From VYFG01 sp965204165 (GTDB lineage: Bacteria > Pseudomonadota > Gammaproteobacteria > Arenicellales > Poriferihabitantaceae), in assembly GCA_965204165.1 (NCBI GenBank), contig OZ241969.1, positions 3,410,001 through 3,474,000 of the forward strand: 64,000 nt of DNA. Reading direction: 5' to 3'. Made by a program: the position numbers and the translations under genes. This document shows, piece after piece, positions 16,341-24,936 of the stretch; position 1 is the stretch's first letter; each line of letters opens with the position of its first letter. Under the pieces are notes generated by a model. The model was given only the letters and a program-made list of their open reading frames with translations. It did not search any database and had not been told where the DNA came from.

Positions 16341-18021
16341 CGCCCGCCCGGCGGGCCGGCATGCCGCTGCGCTGGGAATCCTTCCACCCCTCGGCAATGC
16401 CCACGGGTGCATCCGAAGGGGGCAGCATGCCCTTGCCCAGGATCAGATCGGCGCCGCGTTCCGCGGTCATGATGGTCGGCGCGTTCAGGTTGCCGTTGGT
16501 GATGACGGGGAAAATGGAGGAATCCACCACCCGCAGCCGGTCCACGCCCCGAACCCGGGTTTCCGGGTCCACCACCGCCAGGTCGTCGGTGCCCATCCGG
16601 CAACTGCAGGACGGATGATAGGCGCTTTCCACGTTCTGCCGGACCCAGGCATCGATTTCGTCATCCGACCGGACGTCCGCGCCGGGCTCTATTTCGTCGC
16701 CCCGGTACGGATCCATCGCCTCTTGGGCGATGATCTCCCGGGAAAGGTGCAGGCTGCGGCGGAATCCCAGGATGTCGTCCGGATGCTGCAGGTAGTTGAA
16801 CAGAATCTGCGGCTTGTCCGCGGGCTCGGGCGTCTTCGCCCTGACATGCCCCCTGCTTGCGGGCCTGTTGTGGCCGACGTGCAGTTGGAAGCCATGCCCC
16901 TTGAACGCCGCCCTGCCGTCGTAACGCATGGCCGCGGGCAGGAAATGGTACTGGATGTCCGGCGCCTCCAGGCCCGGCCGGGACCGGATGAACCCGCAGG
17001 ATTCGAAATGATTGGTGGCGCCGAGCCCGCTGCGGAAGAACTGCCACCTGGCCCCGATCAGGAACTTGCTGAAGAGCCCCAGTTTCGCGTTCAGGGTGAT
17101 CGGCCGGCGGCACCGGTACTGGAAATAGTATTCCAGGTGGTCCTGGAGGTTCTCCCCCACGCCGGGCAGGTCATGCAGGACCGGAATGCCCGCCGCCTGC
17201 AGCACTTCGCCCGGGCCGATGCCCGACAGTTGCAGCAGATGGGGAGAGCCCACCGATCCGGCGCTGAGGATCACCTCCCTGTCCGCCCCGGCCCTTCTGG
17301 TATTGCCGCCGGCGTCATACTCCACGCCCGTGGCGACCCGGTTTTCCAGAAGCACCCGCCGGGTGAGCGCCCCGGTGACCACTTTCAGGTTGGGACGTCC
17401 CATCGCCGGCTTCAGGTAGGCGTTGGCCGCCGACCAGCGAACGCCGCCCCTGACGGTCATGTGCATGGCACCGAAGCCTTCCTGGCAATGGCCGTTATAG
17501 TCCCCGGTCGGCGGATAACCCGCCTGGACTCCCGCCTCGATGAAGGCGCGGTACAGCGGATTCTGCATCTCATTGCCATTGCAGACGGACAGCGGCCCGC
17601 CCTGCTCCCGATAGGCGTCACGGCCGAACTTCCAGTCGTCGGCCCGGCGGAAATACGGCAGGCAATGCCGGTAGCCCCATCCGTCCGCCCCGGCTTCTTC
17701 CCATGCATCGAAGTCCAGCGGATGGCCGCGCACGTAGACCATGCCGTTGATGGAGGAGGATCCGCCGAGCACCTTGCCCCTGGGGCAATGCATGACCCGG
17801 TTGTCCAGGAAGGGTTCGGATTCGGTATGGAACTGCCAGGCAAAGCGCTCGGTATTCATGGGAATGGAAAGCGCCGTCGGCATCTGGATGAAAATGCTGC
17901 GATCGGAACCGCCGGATTCCAGCAGCAGCACCCGGTTGCCGGGATCCTCGCTCAGACGGTTGGCAAGCACGCAACCCGCCGAGCCCGCTCCGACGATGAT
18001 GTAGTCGTACTGTTCGGTCAT
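16330..18021 (-). CDS. betA: Choline dehydrogenase-type GMC flavoprotein oxidoreductase
   Basis: 563 aa, the usual length for BetA. The N-terminal FAD motif YIIVGAGSAGCVLANRL is at residues 7-23, and the GMC signature GKVLGGSSSINGMVYVRG lies near 82-99. The C-terminal active site has YHPSCSCRMG near 467 and NGNLNAPTIM near 507, the His and Asn of the catalytic pair. The enzyme would oxidise choline to betaine aldehyde at the membrane. No betaine aldehyde dehydrogenase is adjacent, so another primary alcohol is possible. It is first in a two-gene operon with the APH-fold kinase and divergent from the YHS gene. Confidence 0.85.
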   Translation of the reverse strand: MTEQYDYIIVGAGSAGCVLANRLSEDPGNRVLLLESGGSDRSIFIQMPTALSIPMNTERFAWQFHTESEPFLDNRVMHCPRGKVLGGSSSINGMVYVRGHPLDFDAWEEAGADGWGYRHCLPYFRRADDWKFGRDAYREQGGPLSVCNGNEMQNPLYRAFIEAGVQAGYPPTGDYNGHCQEGFGAMHMTVRGGVRWSAANAYLKPAMGRPNLKVVTGALTRRVLLENRVATGVEYDAGGNTRRAGADREVILSAGSVGSPHLLQLSGIGPGEVLQAAGIPVLHDLPGVGENLQDHLEYYFQYRCRRPITLNAKLGLFSKFLIGARWQFFRSGLGATNHFESCGFIRSRPGLEAPDIQYHFLPAAMRYDGRAAFKGHGFQLHVGHNRPASRGHVRAKTPEPADKPQILFNYLQHPDDILGFRRSLHLSREIIAQEAMDPYRGDEIEPGADVRSDDEIDAWVRQNVESAYHPSCSCRMGTDDLAVVDPETRVRGVDRLRVVDSSIFPVITNGNLNAPTIMTAERGADLILGKGMLPPSDAPVGIAEGWKDSQRSGMPARRAGDAR

Positions 18022-18151
18022 CTCCGGATATTTGCAGGATGGTGGCAGGGGACTGGAACGCCGGCAATCGTATCAGATTGCCGTCCATGCAAGGGAACCA
18101 TTTCGCCGCCGGCGCGTCTCAGGTGTATCATGTAACTTTCTTCACTTCACC

Positions 18152-18622
18152 ATGAATATGTTCAAGGCAACCACTCTTTCACGAATTCTGCCCGCATTGG
18201 CCCTGATGCTGGTCCTGGCACCACCCGCCTTTGCCGCCAAGGACCCGATCTACACTTCCCTGTTCTCCAAGAATGCCGCCGGGGGCTATGACGTCACCGC
18301 CTATTTCTCCGAGAACAAGCCCGTGAAGGGCAAAAAGAAGTTCAATACCTCGTACATGGGCGCAAACTGGCTGTTTGCCAGCCAGGAGAACCTGGATCTG
18401 TTCCTTGCGGATCCGGAAAAATACGCGCCGCAGTACGGCGGATACTGCGCCTGGGCCGCCGCCGGGGGGTACACGGCCAAGGGCGACCCGAAGCAGTGGA
18501 GCCTGCACGACGGCAAGCTCTACCTGAACTACGACGCGGACATCAAGAAGCAGTGGCTGGACGACAAGGAGAACCTGATCGTGCAGGCGGACAAGAACTG
18601 GCCTGCGCTGCTGGACAACTGA
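18152..18622 (+). CDS. Exported YHS-domain protein
   Basis: 156 aa. The N-terminus is a Sec signal peptide: basic start, hydrophobic stretch ILPALALMLVLAPP and cleavage around residue 28 (AFA). The mature part contains GYDVTAYF, NWLFASQENLDLFLADPEKY and YGGYCAWAA, the YHS-domain order. The Cys in YCAW may bind metal. Proteins of this type are periplasmic and often poorly characterised. The start at 18152 is chosen because the signal peptide begins there; longer frames reading through from 18032 have no ribosome-binding site. Confidence 0.85.
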   Translation: MNMFKATTLSRILPALALMLVLAPPAFAAKDPIYTSLFSKNAAGGYDVTAYFSENKPVKGKKKFNTSYMGANWLFASQENLDLFLADPEKYAPQYGGYCAWAAAGGYTAKGDPKQWSLHDGKLYLNYDADIKKQWLDDKENLIVQADKNWPALLDN

Positions 18623-18628
18623 TTCATC

Positions 18629-18680
18629 CACGACCCCGGGGCCGCGCCGACGGGAGCCGGAACCACCGGCCCGGGTCGTG
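18629..18680. terminator. Long GC-rich stem-loop after the YHS gene
   Basis: CACGACCCCGGGGCCG and CGGCCCGGGTCGTG pair almost completely (two bulged bases) around a 22-base loop, seven bases after the stop codon. No T-run follows, so it is a hairpin rather than a classic intrinsic terminator. A second perfect 8-bp hairpin (CCCACCGG/CCGGTGGG) follows near 18713-18735, before the GNAT gene. Confidence 0.4.
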
Positions 18681-18778
18681 CGCACGGCAACCCACGGAAA
18701 TATCCTGAAATTCCCACCGGTATTCCGCCGGTGGGGCTTCGGGTAAAATCCGCTCCCACCCCTTTCATCGGCCAGCCC

Positions 18779-19270
18779 ATGCCGCCCCCAGCGGAATTCA
18801 GGATACGCCACGGCGGACCGGAGGACATCCCCGCCATCGCATCGTTCAATACCCGCATGGCGCAGGAAACGGAGGGCATGTCGCTGGATCCCGACACCAT
18901 CACGGCGGGCGTCCGCGGCATGGTAGAGCACCCCGAGCGCGGCTTCTACCTGGTGGCGGAGACCGGCCCGGCCGGGAAGACGTTCATCGTGGCGTCGCTG
19001 ATGGTCACCATGGAGTGGAGCGACTGGCGCAACGGCATGTTCTGGTGGATCCAGAGCGTGTACGTGTTGCCGGACTACCGCCGCCTGGGACTCTACCGTT
19101 CACTGTACAACCGGGTCAAAAAGCTGGCGGCCGGGGAGAAGGGGGTTTGTGGTTTCAGGCTGTATGTGGAGAAGGACAACCACGCGGCCAAGTCAACGTA
19201 CCTGTCCCTCGGCATGTCCGAAACGGCGTACCGGATGTACGAACAGGAGGTTCTTTCCCATACCGAATAA
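18779..19270 (+). CDS. GNAT-family N-acetyltransferase
   Basis: 163 aa. It starts with the typical first strand FRIRHGGPEDIPAIASF. The acetyl-CoA-binding region is VYVLPDYRRLGLYRSLYNRV (about residues 95-114), a RxxGLY variant of the Q/RxxGxG/A motif, followed by the helix and FRLYVEKDNHAAKSTYLSLGM, the usual V-E-x-x-N-x-x-A pattern. The substrate is unknown. A GTG at 18731 is in frame, but the ATG at 18779 matches the domain start. Confidence 0.85.
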   Translation: MPPPAEFRIRHGGPEDIPAIASFNTRMAQETEGMSLDPDTITAGVRGMVEHPERGFYLVAETGPAGKTFIVASLMVTMEWSDWRNGMFWWIQSVYVLPDYRRLGLYRSLYNRVKKLAAGEKGVCGFRLYVEKDNHAAKSTYLSLGMSETAYRMYEQEVLSHTE

Positions 19271-19338
19271 AATACATTATATAAATATTATAATTATTTG
19301 AAATATTTTAATTTATAGTGTCAATAAACAATTTTGTT
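19268..19338 (+). promoter_or_regulatory. AT-rich tract, possible UP element
   Basis: About 70 bp consisting almost entirely of A and T immediately upstream of a strong -35 box, in otherwise GC-rich DNA. A/T tracts in this position bind the alpha subunit C-terminal domain of RNA polymerase. The assignment as UP element is inference. Confidence 0.45.
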
Positions 19339-19367
19339 TTGACCCCCAACGGCGCAGGAAGTATAGT
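19339..19367 (+). promoter_or_regulatory. Sigma-70-type promoter for the 111-aa orphan gene
   Basis: TTGACC (19339-19344), a 17-bp spacer, and TATAGT (19362-19367). The gene starts 31 bases further on, with AAAGGAGAA at the correct distance. This is the best-looking promoter in the window. Confidence 0.7.
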
Positions 19368-19398
19368 AGGGTCTGTGATTCACAAAGGAGAAGTGCCT

Positions 19399-19734
19399 AT
19401 GTCTAATCTGCACATACTGGAGCAAGTAATTTCCACAAGCCTGGAGCCTATGATGGAGGAGGCGGAAGAAAACGGACTTTGGTTCTACCACATGACCGAA
19501 ATGGGAGAGGAGATCTGGTGTTCCCCCCCCTTTCTGCGCAGGGAACAAGCCAAGGGCCAACTCATCATGGCGCCGGAGCACTGGGAGCTTCGCAACCCTG
19601 TGGGCTACATGAGCAAACTGGCCCGTGACTGTCAGGATATTGTCAACGAATACAATGAGATGGCGCGCCGGCTGAAAATCCAGGAAACCCTGGAGCTGGT
19701 CACGCACTCAACGCATCCCGCCGACCCCAGATAG
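19399..19734 (+). CDS. Hypothetical protein (111 aa) with strong promoter
   Basis: Not recognised. The protein starts MSNLHILEQVISTSLEPM, is acidic in its N-terminal half (MEEAEENG), has a central aromatic segment LWFYHMTEMGEEIWC, and ends in an amphipathic helix, LARDCQDIVNEYNEMARRL. It has no signal peptide or membrane segment. The start at 19399 is fixed by AAAGGAGAA eight bases upstream and a promoter at 19339-19367. It lies between the GNAT gene and the convergent dmdA. A small soluble protein that is well transcribed is the most that can be said. Confidence 0.75.
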   Translation: MSNLHILEQVISTSLEPMMEEAEENGLWFYHMTEMGEEIWCSPPFLRREQAKGQLIMAPEHWELRNPVGYMSKLARDCQDIVNEYNEMARRLKIQETLELVTHSTHPADPR

Positions 19735-19784
19735 TTCCGCCGACGCATCGGCTACCGGCCGACCGGGAAGCCGGCCACGACCAC

Positions 19785-20897
19785 TCACTGCCATGTCCGG
19801 TTCCTGACCGTGCCTTCCCGGTCACCGTCACCGGTATGGACCGTCAGCACGGTCCCCGGCTCCGAGGCCGGGACATCCACTGTCGCGAATGACAGGTTCC
19901 CCCGGAAGCGCGGCGACCACGCAAGGCTCGTCACGATGCCGGCCATATGCCCCGATCCGTCTGACACCCGGTAGACCGTCCTCGGTGCGGGCACGGCGTC
20001 GCCGGGGATCAGCAGATGGACCAGCCGGCGCCGGACCCCCTCCCGGCTGATCCGGTCCAGGGCATCGCGGGAGAGATATTCCGCGGTCTTGCCGAGCCTG
20101 TAGAACCGGTCAAGACCGCATTCCATGGGGTTCGTTTCGAGCGTTATGTCGCTGCCGTAGGAAAGCAGCCCGGCCTCCAGGCGCTCGATCAGGTTGGGAC
20201 AGCCCGCGCGGATATTGAACGGCTGGCCTTCCGTCCAGACCAGGTCCCACAGATCCAGGCCCCGGGAGGAATCCTGCAGGTAGATCTCGAATCCGCACTG
20301 GCCGCTCCAGCCCGAGCGCGCCAGCACAACGGGGGTGCCGGCCAGTTCGCAAAGGATGAACCGGAAATTCCCGAGTTCACGCGCCTCCGGGCCTGCCAGC
20401 CTTTCCATGAGGTCGTCCGACAACGGGCCCTGGACCGCCAGGGGGCTGACATCGGGCTCGAAAACCCGCACATCCATCCCGCGGCCCGCCGCCAGGCCCT
20501 TCATCCACAAGAGCACATCCGAATCCGCGATGGAGATCCAGAAACGGTCCGTGTCCAGCCGCAGGATGATGGGATCATTGACGATTCCCCCGTTCTCATC
20601 CACCAGCGGCGTGTACAGGCATTGCCCGATGTCGCAGCTCGAAATATCCCTGGGTGTTACCAACTCCACCAGTGCCAGGGCATCGGTCCCGACAACCTCC
20701 ACCTGGCGCTGGCAGGAAACGTCCCAGACCTGGACATAACGGCGAAGATGTTCATAGTCCTCGACCGGGGAACGGAATACGGACCCCAGCGTCATGTGGT
20801 TGTACACGGACACGGCACTGACCCCGTTTTCGAAGATTCTCTGCTCGAACGGGGTGGAACGGATGCGGCGGGAATATACGAGTCTCTGGCTGGGCAT
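19785..20897 (-). CDS. dmdA: DMSP demethylase-like aminomethyltransferase (GcvT fold)
   Basis: 370 aa, the usual length. The sequence RRIRSTPFEQRI, VYNHMTLGSVFRS, HVQVWDVSC-type segment (VQVWDVSCQRQVEV), LVDENGGIVNDPI, WISIADSDVLLW, VFEPDVSPLAVQGP and RAGCPNLIERLE follows the order known for DmdA, the tetrahydrofolate-dependent demethylase that turns dimethylsulfoniopropionate into methylmercaptopropionate. It is distinct from glycine-cleavage GcvT, and no gcvH or gcvP is nearby. The divergent neighbour is an acyl-CoA ligase that could act next (DmdB step). Related enzymes act on other sulfonium or betaine compounds, so the substrate is likely but not certain. Confidence 0.8.
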   Translation of the reverse strand: MPSQRLVYSRRIRSTPFEQRIFENGVSAVSVYNHMTLGSVFRSPVEDYEHLRRYVQVWDVSCQRQVEVVGTDALALVELVTPRDISSCDIGQCLYTPLVDENGGIVNDPIILRLDTDRFWISIADSDVLLWMKGLAAGRGMDVRVFEPDVSPLAVQGPLSDDLMERLAGPEARELGNFRFILCELAGTPVVLARSGWSGQCGFEIYLQDSSRGLDLWDLVWTEGQPFNIRAGCPNLIERLEAGLLSYGSDITLETNPMECGLDRFYRLGKTAEYLSRDALDRISREGVRRRLVHLLIPGDAVPAPRTVYRVSDGSGHMAGIVTSLAWSPRFRGNLSFATVDVPASEPGTVLTVHTGDGDREGTVRNRTWQ

Positions 20898-21041
20898 GGG
20901 ATCGTGGCGGCTGTCACCGGAACGGGGTGCGATGATAGACAGGAAATGCCCCCGGGGCCGTACCTGGATGCGACCGAAGCGGTCGCAATTGCCTTACAAT
21001 CGCCGGTTATCCATTTCCGCAGACACCGCCGGCAGGCGTTT

Positions 21042-22682
21042 ATGCAACAACACTACGACACCCTGCCCCCCATTGCCGGCCTGAACCATGTGGTTCTGAG
21101 CCCGATCTCCATCCTTGCGAGGGCCAGCGACGCGTACCCGGATCACGACGCGATCATCTACGGCCACCGGCGGTATACCTGGAAGGAAGTGGCTGCCAGG
21201 GCGAAGCGGCTGGCTTCCGGGCTGAATGCCCTCGGCATCTCCCGGGGCGACACGGTGGCGATGATCGCGGGGAACACGCCGGAACTGCTGGAGGCCCACT
21301 ACGGGGTGCCGATGTCGGGCGGCGTGCTCAACGCGATCAACGTGCGCCTCGACCCGGACACCATTGCCTACATCCTGGAACACGGCGACTGCCGGGTGCT
21401 GATCACCGATACGGCCTATTCCGCGGTGGTGCGGCAGGCCCTGGCTTCCATGGAAACGCCCCCGGAAGTGGTGGACATCGTGGATGAGCAGTTCCCCTCC
21501 CCCGAAGACGGCGGGGACCGGCTCGGACGGATCACCTACGACGACCTCCTCGGCATGGGCAACAGCGACGGCGGATGGGGATACCCGGAATCGGAATGGG
21601 ATGCGCTGACCCTGAACTACACCTCGGGCACGAGCGGGAGGCCGAAGGGCGTCGTGTACCACCATCGCGGTTCCTACCTGATGTCCATGGGTACGGTGGC
21701 GGCCTGGCGGGTTCCGAAACACCCGGTCTACCTGTACACCGTGCCGCTGTTCCACTGCAACGGCTGGGGGCATATCTGGACCATGGGCATCATGGGGGGA
21801 ACCTTCATCTGCAACCGGGTCATTTCCACCGAGGTCATCTTCAATGCCGTCCGGGATTACCGCGTCACCCATTTCGGCGCCGCGCCGATCATCCTGTCCA
21901 TGCTTTCCGCGGCGCCCCCCGAACAGCAGTTCCGGCCGGACTACACCCTGGAGGTGATGACGGCCGGCGCCCCTCCTCCGAGCAAGGTGCTGGAGCGGAC
22001 CGCGGCCCTCGGCATGAATGTCACCCATGTGTACGGCCTCACGGAAACCTACGGCCACGTCGTCTTTTGCGACTGGAACCCCGACTGGGACCGGCTGGCC
22101 GTGGAGGAGCAGGCGGAAATCAAGGCACGCCAGGGCATACGGTTTCCCATGATGGAGTCTGTCCGGGTCATTGACACCGGCAGCGGCAGGGAGGTGCCCG
22201 CCGACGGGGCAACCATGGGCGAAGTGGTGATACGCGGCAACCCGATCATGAAAGGCTATTACAAGAATCCGCAGGCAACCGACGAGGCCTTCAAGGACGG
22301 CTGGTTCCACAGCGGCGACCTGGCCGTGGTCCACGCGGACGGATACATCGAGGTCAAGGACCGCCTGAAGGACATCATCATCTCCGGCGGCGAGAACATC
22401 TCCTCCATCGAGGTGGAGTCCGTCCTGTACCGGCACCCCAAGGTGGCCGCGGCTGCGGTGGTGGCCATGCCCGACGAAAAATGGGGTGAAACGCCCTGCG
22501 CCTTTGTCGAGCTGAAACCCGAAGCGGAAGCCGACGCGGACGAGATCATCGGTTTCTGCCGGGAGCACATGGCCGGGTTCAAGCGGCCGAGGCACGTGGT
22601 CTTCATGGAACTGCCGAAGACCTCCACGGGAAAAATCCAGAAATTCACGCTTCGAGAACTTGTCCGGGACGGAAACGTCTGA
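21042..22682 (+). CDS. AMP-forming acyl-CoA ligase (DmdB-like candidate)
   Basis: 546 aa. The ANL superfamily signature is NYTSGTSGRPKGVVYHHRG near residue 192. It also has YGLTETYG near 331, GWFHSGDLAVVHADGY near 422, IISGGENISSIEVE, and the catalytic Lys in KTSTGKIQK near 526. It activates a carboxylic acid as acyl-AMP then acyl-CoA. Being divergent from dmdA, it may be the methylmercaptopropionate-CoA ligase of the demethylation pathway; a medium-chain fatty acid ligase is the alternative. The ATG at 21042 begins the conserved N-terminus; a longer frame runs back antisense through dmdA and is not real. A hydroxyacyl-CoA dehydrogenase follows 40 bp downstream. Confidence 0.85.
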   Translation: MQQHYDTLPPIAGLNHVVLSPISILARASDAYPDHDAIIYGHRRYTWKEVAARAKRLASGLNALGISRGDTVAMIAGNTPELLEAHYGVPMSGGVLNAINVRLDPDTIAYILEHGDCRVLITDTAYSAVVRQALASMETPPEVVDIVDEQFPSPEDGGDRLGRITYDDLLGMGNSDGGWGYPESEWDALTLNYTSGTSGRPKGVVYHHRGSYLMSMGTVAAWRVPKHPVYLYTVPLFHCNGWGHIWTMGIMGGTFICNRVISTEVIFNAVRDYRVTHFGAAPIILSMLSAAPPEQQFRPDYTLEVMTAGAPPPSKVLERTAALGMNVTHVYGLTETYGHVVFCDWNPDWDRLAVEEQAEIKARQGIRFPMMESVRVIDTGSGREVPADGATMGEVVIRGNPIMKGYYKNPQATDEAFKDGWFHSGDLAVVHADGYIEVKDRLKDIIISGGENISSIEVESVLYRHPKVAAAAVVAMPDEKWGETPCAFVELKPEAEADADEIIGFCREHMAGFKRPRHVVFMELPKTSTGKIQKFTLRELVRDGNV

Positions 22683-22722
22683 TCGCGCACATTCCACTCC
22701 AACACCCTATTTTCCTATCGTC

Positions 22723-24030
22723 ATGACCAGAATCGAAAAAGTCGCCGTGCTCGGATCGGGCACCATGGGATCCGGCATCGCCGGCATATGCGCCAACGCC
22801 GGCTGCCAGGTATTGCTCCTGGATCTGGACGAATCCAGCTGCAATGCCGCCCTCGAGAGACTTTCCGGCGGCCGGGCGCCGGTGGTGCAGGATCCCGGCC
22901 TGCTGGTCAATATCCGGACCGGTTCGTTTGACCAGGATCTGGACAGGGTGGCGGACTGCGACTGGATCTGCGAGGCGATCGTGGAGGATGTCGACATCAA
23001 GCGGGACATGTTCAGCAGGGTGGAGGCGGTACGCCGGGACGGCGCCATCATCACCACCAACACCTCGGGAATCCCGCTCAGGGACATCTACGCGGGAATG
23101 CCGGACCGGCTGTGCCGTGATATCGCCGTGACCCACTTCTTCAACCCCGTGCACATCATGAAGCTGGTGGAACTGGTGCCGGGGGAGGCCACCGGGGAGG
23201 AGGTGATCGGGACCCTCGCGGATTTTCTTGGAAACACCCTCGGAAAGGGCGTGGTATACGCGAAGGACACGGTCAATTTCATCGGCAACCGCATCGGCTG
23301 CATGTGGATGCTGGCCGGACTCCATATCGCGGAAACCGCGATGAACGAGGACGGCCTGGATATCGGGACCGTCGATGCATTGATGTCGGCTCCCATCGGG
23401 CTGCCGGCGACGGGGCTCTACGGACTCGTGGACCTGATCGGACTGGATGTCATGTACAACGTCGGGCGCAACCTGGAGGCCAACCTGCCGGACGGCGACG
23501 CGGGACGGCGATTCGTCCGGTTCACCGACAATGTCCAGAGGCTGTACGACCGGGGTCAGCTCGGCAGAAAGTCCGGTGGCGGATTCTACAAACTCATCCG
23601 CCACGACGACGGCAGCAAGTCCATGGCAGTCTTCGACCTCGCCGGGGACGAGTGGCAGCCCTCGGGCAACGTGGCCCTGCCCGAAAACGAGCAGTCCCTC
23701 ACGGGGCTGTTCGCCGCGGACAGCGCCAACGGACGCTTCGTCCGCAGCCTCATGACCGAAACCCTCTGCTACAGCGCGGACCTGGTGCCTGAAATCGCGG
23801 ATGACATCGTCAATGTCGACCGGGCCATGCGCTGGGGATTCGGCTGGAAGAAGGGACCCTTCGAACTCATCGACGAACTGGGCGCCAAGCGCCTCGCCGA
23901 ATCCGCGAACAGACTGGGCCTGGCGCCGCCGGCCATGATCTCGAGGCTGCTGGATAGCGGTGAATCGACGTTCTACCGCCGGGACGGCAGTGAGTTCTTC
24001 GGCGTGGACGGTCACTGGCACCAGGCCTGA
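22723..24030 (+). CDS. 3-hydroxyacyl-CoA dehydrogenase
   Basis: 435 aa. The NAD-binding Rossmann motif VAVLGSGTMGSGIAGICANAG is at residues 7-27. The catalytic His lies in VTHFFNPVHIMKLVELV near 136, with the following Asn and Glu present. The C-terminal domain is duplicated (GNRIGCMW... and a second helical half), as in FadB-type dehydrogenases without the hydratase half. It oxidises an L-3-hydroxyacyl-CoA. It sits 40 bp after the acyl-CoA ligase on the same strand, probably the same transcript, and faces caiD. It could serve fatty-acid, carnitine or DMSP-derived acyl-CoA breakdown. Confidence 0.88.
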   Translation: MTRIEKVAVLGSGTMGSGIAGICANAGCQVLLLDLDESSCNAALERLSGGRAPVVQDPGLLVNIRTGSFDQDLDRVADCDWICEAIVEDVDIKRDMFSRVEAVRRDGAIITTNTSGIPLRDIYAGMPDRLCRDIAVTHFFNPVHIMKLVELVPGEATGEEVIGTLADFLGNTLGKGVVYAKDTVNFIGNRIGCMWMLAGLHIAETAMNEDGLDIGTVDALMSAPIGLPATGLYGLVDLIGLDVMYNVGRNLEANLPDGDAGRRFVRFTDNVQRLYDRGQLGRKSGGGFYKLIRHDDGSKSMAVFDLAGDEWQPSGNVALPENEQSLTGLFAADSANGRFVRSLMTETLCYSADLVPEIADDIVNVDRAMRWGFGWKKGPFELIDELGAKRLAESANRLGLAPPAMISRLLDSGESTFYRRDGSEFFGVDGHWHQA

Positions 24031-24110
24031 GGAACCCTCAGGAAACCCGGGGAACAGATCCCGGCTGCCCGGACCCGTCCGGTGCGGGCGGCCCTGACCT
24101 GCCGGGCGTT

Positions 24111-24893
24111 CTATCTCCCCTTCCAGACAGGGTCGCGCTTTTCGGCGAACGCCCGGGCACCCTCGAGCTGGTCCTCGCTGTCGTACAGCGTGCGCACGGT
24201 GGGGATGGCGGATGCGCGCAGTAGGTCAAACGATTCCTGGGTTGTCCGGGACTCGGTCATCCGGAGCGTCTCCTTGATGGCCGCGAATACCAGGGGAGGA
24301 CCGCTGGCCAGCAGCTGGGCAAGCTCCCGTGCACGGTCCATGAGCGCCCCGGGTTCCGTGACCTCGTTGACGAGTCCCCACCGGTGTGCTTCCGCGGCAT
24401 CCATCCAGCGGCCGGTGAGCAGCAGGTCCATGGCCACGTGATAGGGGATTCTCCGGGGCAGCTTGATGGTGGCGGCATCCGCGAGCGTGCCGGCGCGTAT
24501 TTCCGGCAACGCGAATGAGGCGGTTTCGGATGCGATGATCATGTCCGCCGATATGGCCAGTTCGAACCCGCCCCCGCAGGCGATTCCGTTGACCGCCGCA
24601 ATCACGGGCTTGTTGAGATCCGGCAGTTCCTGGATACCGCCGAATCCTCCGACGCCATAGTCGGATTCCACCGACTCGCCCTCGGCCGCCGCCTTGAGGT
24701 CCCACCCCGCGCAGAAGAACTTCTCTCCCCCGCCGGTGATGATGGCAACCCGAAGGTCCGGGTCGTCGCGGAATTCCGCGAACACCTCGCCCATTTCCCG
24801 GCTGGTGGATACGTCGATGGCATTGGCTTTCGGGCGGTCGAGAACGACTTCCAGAACGGAGCCCTCGCGGCTGATCTTGAGTGGTGATTCCAT
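24111..24893 (-). CDS. caiD: Carnitinyl-CoA dehydratase (crotonase family)
   Basis: 260 aa. It matches the E. coli CaiD pattern closely, from memory of that sequence: LDRPKANAIDVSTSREMGEV, DLRVAIITGGGEKFFCAGWD, LKAAAEGE, KPVIAAVNGIACGGGFELA and the end FAEKRDPVWKGR. The oxyanion-hole glycines are in CAGWD and NGIACGGG. CaiD interconverts L-carnitinyl-CoA and crotonobetainyl-CoA. It is the last gene of a four-gene operon (SDR, acyl-CoA dehydrogenase, ADP-forming ligase, caiD), 43 bp after the ligase. In this context it supports catabolism of carnitine or a related betaine. Confidence 0.88.
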   Translation of the reverse strand: MESPLKISREGSVLEVVLDRPKANAIDVSTSREMGEVFAEFRDDPDLRVAIITGGGEKFFCAGWDLKAAAEGESVESDYGVGGFGGIQELPDLNKPVIAAVNGIACGGGFELAISADMIIASETASFALPEIRAGTLADAATIKLPRRIPYHVAMDLLLTGRWMDAAEAHRWGLVNEVTEPGALMDRARELAQLLASGPPLVFAAIKETLRMTESRTTQESFDLLRASAIPTVRTLYDSEDQLEGARAFAEKRDPVWKGR

Positions 24894-24936
24894 GGTTGTT
24901 TGCCTGGTCAGGATAAATCTGAAAGTATGCCCCAGG

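Noticed and set aside
16036..18135. 699-aa plus-strand ORF opposite betA and the kinase
   Set aside because: Antisense shadow of two genes with full family motifs; His/Gly/Pro-rich low-information translation and no ribosome-binding site.
20016..21041. 340-residue N-terminal extension of the acyl-CoA ligase
   Set aside because: Runs antisense to dmdA; the ligase family begins at the ATG at 21042.
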